DNA of 64,000 nt, taken from Pseudonocardia sp. (lineage in GTDB: Bacteria; Actinomycetota; Actinomycetes; Mycobacteriales; Pseudonocardiaceae). Under the pieces are notes generated by a model. That model searched no databases. It saw only the letters and a list, made by a program, of their open reading frames with translations, and had not been told where the DNA came from. The DNA lies in NCBI RefSeq assembly GCF_029263155.1, contig NZ_JAJCYB010000043.1, forward strand, positions 1 to 64,000. Reading direction: 5' to 3'. Made by a program: the position numbers and the translations under genes. Below are positions 59,296-64,000 of this stretch, piece after piece (the stretch's first letter is position 1; each line of letters begins with the position of its first letter).

Positions 59296-60083
59296 GACCC
59301 CATCATGGCGTCCCCGATGCGCAGGAGCACCGGCGCCACCCCCGGTACGACGAGCATCACCAGCACGAAGGTCGCCAGGGTCAGTGCGGGCGCCACGACC
59401 CAGGCCTCGACGCGGCCGCCGGTGCGGAACCGCAGCGGGCGCGGGCCGCCGACGGGATACCAGCGGCGCTGCCGGATGGTCAGCGGCCACAGCAGCGGCG
59501 CCCCGGACTCCGTCGCCGCGTCGCCGAGCGAGTGCACGATCATCCCGAGCGTGACGGCGACGCCCAGCCACCCCGCGGTGCCCGCGGTCCCACCGGGTAC
59601 GTACTGCTCCACGGCGAACGTCAGTCCCGCCGCGATCACCAGCGACGGCGGGCCCGGCACGATCGCGTCCAGGCCCTTGATCGCGAGCGCGATGCAGACG
59701 AACAGCGTGCCGATCAGCACCGGCGCGCCCCACCAGGCCGAGGCCAGGTTGATCGCGAACCCGAGCAGCACGGCCCCGAGGACGGTGTGCGTCAGGCCGC
59801 GATGGGTGCCCTTCCCGGTGTCGCGGCGGGCGCGGGTCAGCCGGTACACCAGCCCGGACAGCGGCCGGACCACGTAGGACGCGGCCGCCGACGCCGCCGT
59901 GAAGTGCTTCGTGGCCGTCGACGACGGGTGGTCGAGATCGGGCAGCAGGGCCGCGCCCGCGCACACGGCGGCGAAGGTGACGACGGTGCCCGCGCTCGGC
60001 GACACCCCGAGCACCTGCGGCACGTACCCGGCGACCGCGAGCCCGAGAGCCGCACCGGACGTGGCATGCGAGATCCCGAGCAC
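59292..60083 (-). CDS. DUF457/YdjM-type membrane-bound metal-dependent hydrolase
   Basis: 263 residues, several membrane helices, with conserved metal-type motifs: MLGISHATSGAALGL, AALLPDLDHPSST (Asp-x-Asp-His), GTHRGLTHTVLGAV (His cluster) and MIVHSLGDAATESG, then PLLWPL. This is the signature of the YdjM/LexA-regulated inner-membrane family, annotated as metal-dependent hydrolase though activity is not proven. It shares a start/stop overlap with the oxidoreductase gene downstream, and its upstream region is the repeat array at 60151. Confidence 0.85.
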   Translation of the reverse strand: MLGISHATSGAALGLAVAGYVPQVLGVSPSAGTVVTFAAVCAGAALLPDLDHPSSTATKHFTAASAAASYVVRPLSGLVYRLTRARRDTGKGTHRGLTHTVLGAVLLGFAINLASAWWGAPVLIGTLFVCIALAIKGLDAIVPGPPSLVIAAGLTFAVEQYVPGGTAGTAGWLGVAVTLGMIVHSLGDAATESGAPLLWPLTIRQRRWYPVGGPRPLRFRTGGRVEAWVVAPALTLATFVLVMLVVPGVAPVLLRIGDAMMGS

Positions 60084-60150
60084 GTGGCGACGCTACGCAG
60101 CGGCGACGGCGCGACCGGTGAGGCGCGCCGGGTTCCGCACCCGCTGCGGG

Positions 60151-60432
60151 CCGTCGCACAGGATGCAGCCCGTCGCACAGGTTCCAGCCCGCGCGAGAGT
60201 CAGCAACCCGTGCGACACCCGCGGGCGGCGCCCGCCGCACAGGCTCCAGCCCGTCGCACAGGTTCCGGCCTGTGCGCGAGTCAGCAAGCACGCGCGAGAG
60301 TCAGCAGCACGTGCGAAACCCGCGGGCGGCGCCCGTCGCACAGGTTCCAGCCCGTCGCACAGGTTCCAGCCTGTGCGAGAGTCGGCAGCACGTGCGACAG
60401 CCGCGGACGGGGTCCGTCGCACAGGTCGCAGC
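60151..60432. repeat. Hairpin-rich repeat array
   Basis: The 374-nt gene-free interval 60084-60457 is filled by seven copies of a 19-20-nt unit, CCGTCGCACAGGTTCCAGC, mostly in adjacent pairs, alternating with three longer blocks containing GCGAGAGTCAGCAGCACGTG and CCCGCGGGCGGCG. The whole pattern repeats about every 82-100 nt. Unit plus block forms hairpins TCGCACAGG-TTCCAG-CCTGTGCGA (60355-60378) and CGCACAGG-TTCCGG-CCTGTGCG (60255-60276). No coding potential is seen. Confidence 0.8.
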
Positions 60433-60457
60433 CCGTGCTGTCTGTGCGCCGGGGGGG

Positions 60458-61444
60458 TCAGTCCGGCAGGCCCAGGGTGTCCAGCAGGCGGGCCGCGGCC
60501 AGGGTCGGTGTCAGGTCGCCGCCCCGGACCTCCGACTCCAGCTCGCCGATCATCTGCTTCGCGGCGCTCTGCAGCCGGTCCATCAGCTGGTCGCGGACCA
60601 TCGCCCACATCCACTGCACCTGCTGCTCGGCACGTCGGGCCGCGAGCTCACCGTGCTCCTCGAGGGTGCGGCGGTGGTCCTGCACCGCCTCCCACACCTC
60701 GGCCATCCCGGCGTCGGTCTGCGCGCTGCACGCCAGCACCGGTGGGCGCCACGACTCCGAGGGCGGCGTCATCATCCGCAGCGCCCCCGCGAGCTCGCGC
60801 GCCGCGACCTTGGCGTCGCGCTCGTGGGAGCCGTCGGCCTTGTTCACCGCCACCACGTCGGCCAGTTCCAGGATGCCCTTCTTGATCCCCTGGAGCTGGT
60901 CGCCGGTGCGGGCGATGGTGAGCAGCAGGAACGTGTCGACCATGCCCGCCACGGCCACCTCGGACTGCCCCACGCCGACCGTCTCCACGAGCACCGCGTC
61001 GTAGCCGGCGGCCTCCATCAGCACGATCGTCTCCCGGGTGGCCCGGGCCACGCCGCCGAGTGTGCCGGCGCTGGGCGACGGGCGGACGAACGCGTTCTCG
61101 TGCACCGCGAGCTTCGCCATCCGCGTCTTGTCACCCAGGATCGAGCCGCGGGTGCGGGTGGACGACGGGTCGACGGCGAGCACCGCGACCCGGTGCCCGG
61201 CGGTGGTCAGCCGGGTGCCGAGCGCCTCGATGAACGTCGACTTCCCGACCCCGGGCACCCCGCTGATCCCCACCCGGGCCGCTCCCCCGCTGTGCGGCAG
61301 CAGTTCGAGCAGCAGCTGCTGGGCGGCGGCCCGGTGGTCGGGCCGGTTCGACTCGACCAGGGTGATCGCGCGGGCCAGCACCGACCGGGACCCGGCGAGG
61401 ACACCCTTCACCAGCGCCGGGACGTCGGGGGCGGGCCTGCTCAC
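60458..61444 (-). CDS. meaB: Methylmalonyl-CoA mutase-associated GTPase MeaB
   Basis: G3E-family chaperone GTPase that loads and protects adenosylcobalamin in methylmalonyl-CoA mutase. 328 residues: Walker [19 protein letters not shown] (about residue 58), [23 protein letters not shown] (switch), [15 protein letters not shown] (Walker B region) and base-recognition NKADG, with a C-terminal dimerisation helix. It lies 73 nt downstream of the mutase gene on the same strand, the usual arrangement. Confidence 0.93.
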   Translation of the reverse strand: MSRPAPDVPALVKGVLAGSRSVLARAITLVESNRPDHRAAAQQLLLELLPHSGGAARVGISGVPGVGKSTFIEALGTRLTTAGHRVAVLAVDPSSTRTRGSILGDKTRMAKLAVHENAFVRPSPSAGTLGGVARATRETIVLMEAAGYDAVLVETVGVGQSEVAVAGMVDTFLLLTIARTGDQLQGIKKGILELADVVAVNKADGSHERDAKVAARELAGALRMMTPPSESWRPPVLACSAQTDAGMAEVWEAVQDHRRTLEEHGELAARRAEQQVQWMWAMVRDQLMDRLQSAAKQMIGELESEVRGGDLTPTLAAARLLDTLGLPD

Positions 61445-61517
61445 CGCGCTCCCCCGCCGCGCCGGGCCGGACGCTCCGCGCGGGCGGTGTGCCGAGGGGT
61501 CGTGCGCAGGCGCTCGC

Positions 61518-63659
61518 TCACGGGGTGAGCTTCTCCAGCAGGTCCACCGCCGCCTCGGCGATCACGGTGCCCGGCCCGAACACCGCGGCCGCGCCCATAT
61601 CCAGCAGCGTGGGCACGTCGCCGGGCGGGATCACGCCGCCGACGACGACCATGATGTCGCCGCGGTCGAGCTTCGCCAGCTCCTCACGCAGCTCCGGAAC
61701 CAGGGTGAGGTGCCCGGCGGCCAGCGAGTTGACGCCGACGACGTGCACGTCGGCCTCCACCGCCTGGCGCGCGACCTCGCCCGGGGTCTGGAACAGCGGG
61801 CCCACGTCGACGTCGAAACCGAGGTCGGCGAACGCGGTGGCGATCACCTTCTGGCCGCGGTCGTGGCCGTCCTGGCCCATCTTGGCCACGAGGATGCGCG
61901 GCTGGCGCCCCTCCTGCTCGGCGAAGACGTCGACCAGCTCGCGGGCCCGGCCCATGGACGGCGTCGCGCCCGCCTCGTCGGAGTACACCCCGGAGATGAT
62001 CCTGATCTGGCCCGAGTGGCGCGAGTAGACCTTCTCCAGCGCGTCGGAGATCTCCCCGACGGTGGCCTTCGCGCGGGCGGCGACGACGGCCAGGTGCAGC
62101 AGGTTCTGCTCCTCGGTGCGGGTGTCGCGGCCCGCGGCGTCGGTGAGTGCGGCCAGTGCCGACTCGACCTCGCCCGCGTCGCGCTCCTCGCGCAGCCGGC
62201 GCAGCTTGTCGAGCTGCTCGGCGCGCACCCCGGCGTTGTCGACCTTGCGCACGTCGAGCTGCTCGTCCTCGGCGACGACGTACTTGTTGATGCCGATGAC
62301 CGGCTGGCGGCCGGAGTCGATGCGGGCCTGGGTGCGGGCCGCGGCCTCCTCGATGCGCAGCTTCGGGATGCCCGCGTCGATGGCCTGGGCCATGCCGCCG
62401 GCCTTCTCGACCTCCTCGATGTGGCTCCATGCGCGCCGCGCCAGGTCGTAGGTGAGCTTCTCGACGTAGAAGCTGCCGCCCCACGGGTCGATCACGTCGG
62501 TGGTTCCCGACTCCTGCTGCAGCAGCAGCTGGGTGTTCCGGGCGATCCGGGCGGAGAAGTCGGTGGGTAGCGCGAGCGCCTCGTCCAGGGCGTTGGTGTG
62601 CAGGCTCTGGGTGTGCCCCTGGGTGGCGGCCATCGCCTCCACGCAGGTGCGGATGACGTTGTTGTAGACGTCCTGCGCGGTGAGCGACCAGCCCGACGTC
62701 TGCGAATGCGTCCGGAGCGAGAGCGACTTCGCGTTCTCCGGCTCGAACTGCTGCACCAGCTTCGCCCACAGCAGCCGCGCGGCGCGGAGCTTGGCGACCT
62801 CCATGAAGAAGTTCATGCCGATGCCCCAGAAGAAGCTCAGCCGGGGCGCGAACCGGTCCACGTCCATGCCCGCGTCCATGCCCGCCCGCAGGTACTCCAC
62901 GCCGTCGGCGAGGGTGTAGGCCAGCTCCAGGTCGGCCGTGGCCCCGGCCTCCTGGATGTGGTAGCCGGAGATGGAGATCGAGTTGAACTTCGGCATCTCC
63001 CGCGCGGTGTAGGAGAAGATGTCAGAGATGATCTGCATCGAGGGCTGCGGCGGGTAGATGTAGGTGTTGCGGACCATGAACTCCTTGAGGATGTCGTTCT
63101 GGATGGTCCCGGTGAGCTGCTCGTGGCTCACCCCCTGCTCCTCCGCGGCCACGATGTAGAGCGCGAGCACCGGCAGCACGGCACCGTTCATCGTCATCGA
63201 CACGCTCATCTCGTCGAGCGGGATGCCGTCGAACAGCTGGCGCATGTCGTAGATCGAGTCGATCGCCACCCCCGCCATGCCGACGTCGCCGCCGACGCGC
63301 GGGTGGTCGGAGTCGTAGCCGCGGTGGGTGGCCAGGTCGAACGCGATCGACAGGCCCTTCTGCCCGGCGGCGAGGTTGCGCCGGTAGAACGCGTTGGACT
63401 CGGTCGCCGTCGAGAAGCCCGCGTACTGGCGGATCGTCCACGGCTGGGTGGCGTACATCGCCGGGTACGGGCCGCGCAGGTAGGGCGCGATGCCGGGGTA
63501 GGTGTCGAGGAAGTCGACGCCGGCGAGGTCGGCGGCGGTGTAGAGCGGCGCCACCGCGATGCCCTCGGGCGACTCCCAGGGCTGCGTCTCGCCGGTCCAC
63601 TGCGCGGCGGGCGCCGGGTCGGCGTCGAGCGGCACCCGGGTGAAGTCGGGGATCGTCAT
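61518..63659 (-). CDS. mutB: Methylmalonyl-CoA mutase large subunit
   Basis: Adenosylcobalamin-dependent interconversion of methylmalonyl-CoA and succinyl-CoA, linking propionyl-CoA (odd-chain, branched-chain) breakdown to the TCA cycle. 713 residues: the N-terminal TIM barrel has [32 protein letters not shown] and [17 protein letters not shown]; the C-terminal B12 domain has [23 protein letters not shown] (Asp-x-His-x2-Gly, base-off ligand) and [14 protein letters not shown] 63659 overlaps the small-subunit stop by 4 nt. Length matches the heteromeric actinobacterial type. Confidence 0.96.
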   Translation of the reverse strand: MTIPDFTRVPLDADPAPAAQWTGETQPWESPEGIAVAPLYTAADLAGVDFLDTYPGIAPYLRGPYPAMYATQPWTIRQYAGFSTATESNAFYRRNLAAGQKGLSIAFDLATHRGYDSDHPRVGGDVGMAGVAIDSIYDMRQLFDGIPLDEMSVSMTMNGAVLPVLALYIVAAEEQGVSHEQLTGTIQNDILKEFMVRNTYIYPPQPSMQIISDIFSYTAREMPKFNSISISGYHIQEAGATADLELAYTLADGVEYLRAGMDAGMDVDRFAPRLSFFWGIGMNFFMEVAKLRAARLLWAKLVQQFEPENAKSLSLRTHSQTSGWSLTAQDVYNNVIRTCVEAMAATQGHTQSLHTNALDEALALPTDFSARIARNTQLLLQQESGTTDVIDPWGGSFYVEKLTYDLARRAWSHIEEVEKAGGMAQAIDAGIPKLRIEEAAARTQARIDSGRQPVIGINKYVVAEDEQLDVRKVDNAGVRAEQLDKLRRLREERDAGEVESALAALTDAAGRDTRTEEQNLLHLAVVAARAKATVGEISDALEKVYSRHSGQIRIISGVYSDEAGATPSMGRARELVDVFAEQEGRQPRILVAKMGQDGHDRGQKVIATAFADLGFDVDVGPLFQTPGEVARQAVEADVHVVGVNSLAAGHLTLVPELREELAKLDRGDIMVVVGGVIPPGDVPTLLDMGAAAVFGPGTVIAEAAVDLLEKLTP

Positions 63660-64000
63660 GGGGAGACCTCCTGGCCTGCGACCGACTCGTGGAGACCCGC
63701 GACGACGGCGAGGGCGTCGCAGCCGGCGTGGAGCTGCCCGTCGACACCGTCGAACTCGCCCCGGCCCGCGAGCAGGATGCGCGTCGCACCGGCCTCGCGC
63801 AGCGCGGCGACGGTGTCCGCGGCGCGCTCGGCGTACAGCGCGTCGGTGGAGCAGAGCACGGCGACGCCCGCACCGGAGGCCGCGAAGGCGGCGCGCACGT
63901 CCTCGGCGGTCTCGGTCGGCCCCGCCTCGACGGTCTCGATCCCCCCGGCGGCCAGCAGGTTGCGGGTGAACCCGGCGCGCGCGGTGTAGGCGGCCAGCGG
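63656..64000 (-). CDS. mutA: Methylmalonyl-CoA mutase small subunit, partial
   Basis: Only the C-terminal 114 codons are inside the window; the gene continues beyond 64000. The visible part reads [65 protein letters not shown] and the end [17 protein letters not shown], the degenerate B12-like domain of MutA, which does not bind cobalamin itself. It is coupled to mutB by a 4-nt overlap (ATGA). Confidence 0.9.
   Translation of the reverse strand, partial: PLAAYTARAGFTRNLLAAGGIETVEAGPTETAEDVRAAFAASGAGVAVLCSTDALYAERAADTVAALREAGATRILLAGRGEFDGVDGQLHAGCDALAVVAGLHESVAGQEVSP

Noticed and set aside
60151..60432. CRISPR array
   Set aside because: Units are unevenly spaced and paired, the intervals between them are themselves repeated rather than unique, and no cas gene is nearby.

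Overview
The window is about 64 kb of very GC-rich DNA with GTG/ATG starts, short intergenic gaps and many 4-nt start/stop overlaps. Gene content (F420-dependent dehydrogenase, SigB/SigF-type sigma factor, HelD, a DUF742 protein, GH65 plus beta-phosphoglucomutase, B12-dependent methylmalonyl-CoA mutase) points to an actinobacterial chromosome. Pseudonocardia or a close relative is my guess, made from family recognition and not from any search. I saw no rRNA, tRNA, IS element, phage gene or CRISPR array.

Region 1 (1-17.1 kb). After an F420-dependent glucose-6-phosphate dehydrogenase (fgd) and a gamma-carbonic-anhydrase-like protein lies a complete myo-inositol catabolic locus. A divergent GntR regulator with a palindromic operator faces iolC, a Cgl0159-type aldolase, iolB, iolD, iolA(mmsA), an ABC importer (binding protein, permease, ATPase), iolG, a second Gfo/Idh/MocA dehydrogenase and an IolE-like TIM barrel. 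Most genes overlap by 1-8 nt; a strong hairpin separates the binding-protein gene from the permease gene. A small gene graveyard follows (internally deleted Gfo/Idh/MocA pseudogene, C-terminal scrap of a WYL regulator), then a LacI regulator.

Region 2 (17-30.3 kb). The LacI regulator faces a phytanoyl-CoA-dioxygenase-like oxygenase, an SDR and another Gfo/Idh/MocA enzyme across a perfect operator. Next come recQ, a multiply broken UROD/MetE-like pseudogene, helD, a SigF/SigB-type sigma gene under its own SigF-like promoter, a truncated PfpI remnant, a DksA/TraR zinc-finger protein, and a GH65 phosphorylase with its beta-phosphoglucomutase partner.

Region 3 (30.4-48.6 kb). The most unusual protein here (30462-31952) joins a DNA-ligase fold that has lost its catalytic lysine to a LytS-type kinase module with a degenerate ATPase half. 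It is divergent from a Ski2-like helicase. A 580-nt non-coding repeat region, a leaderless small DNA-binding-like gene, a DUF1326/DUF2182 pair with a SARP/BTAD-type ATPase regulator, two membrane proteins, a NarL-type two-component pair, an acyl-CoA dehydrogenase, an orphan DUF742 protein, a Pr6Pr membrane protein, an LLM oxidoreductase and a NUDIX hydrolase follow.

Region 4 (48.6-64 kb). A PadR regulator faces a five-gene operon: acyl-CoA ligase, molybdenum hydroxylase large subunit, crotonase, FAD subunit, and a fused [2Fe-2S]/CoxG subunit. It probably activates and hydroxylates an unidentified carboxylic acid. Beyond are a YedY-like molybdoenzyme with a flavin reductase, trmO, a tiny secreted peptide, an NAD(P)-binding oxidoreductase, a DUF457 membrane protein, a hairpin-rich repeat array, and meaB-mutB-mutA, cut by the window end. 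Throughout, intergenic spaces carry perfect-arm palindromes of unrelated sequence (9-18 bp arms, mostly 42-62 nt in total); one sits inside the coding region of the CoxS-like gene.
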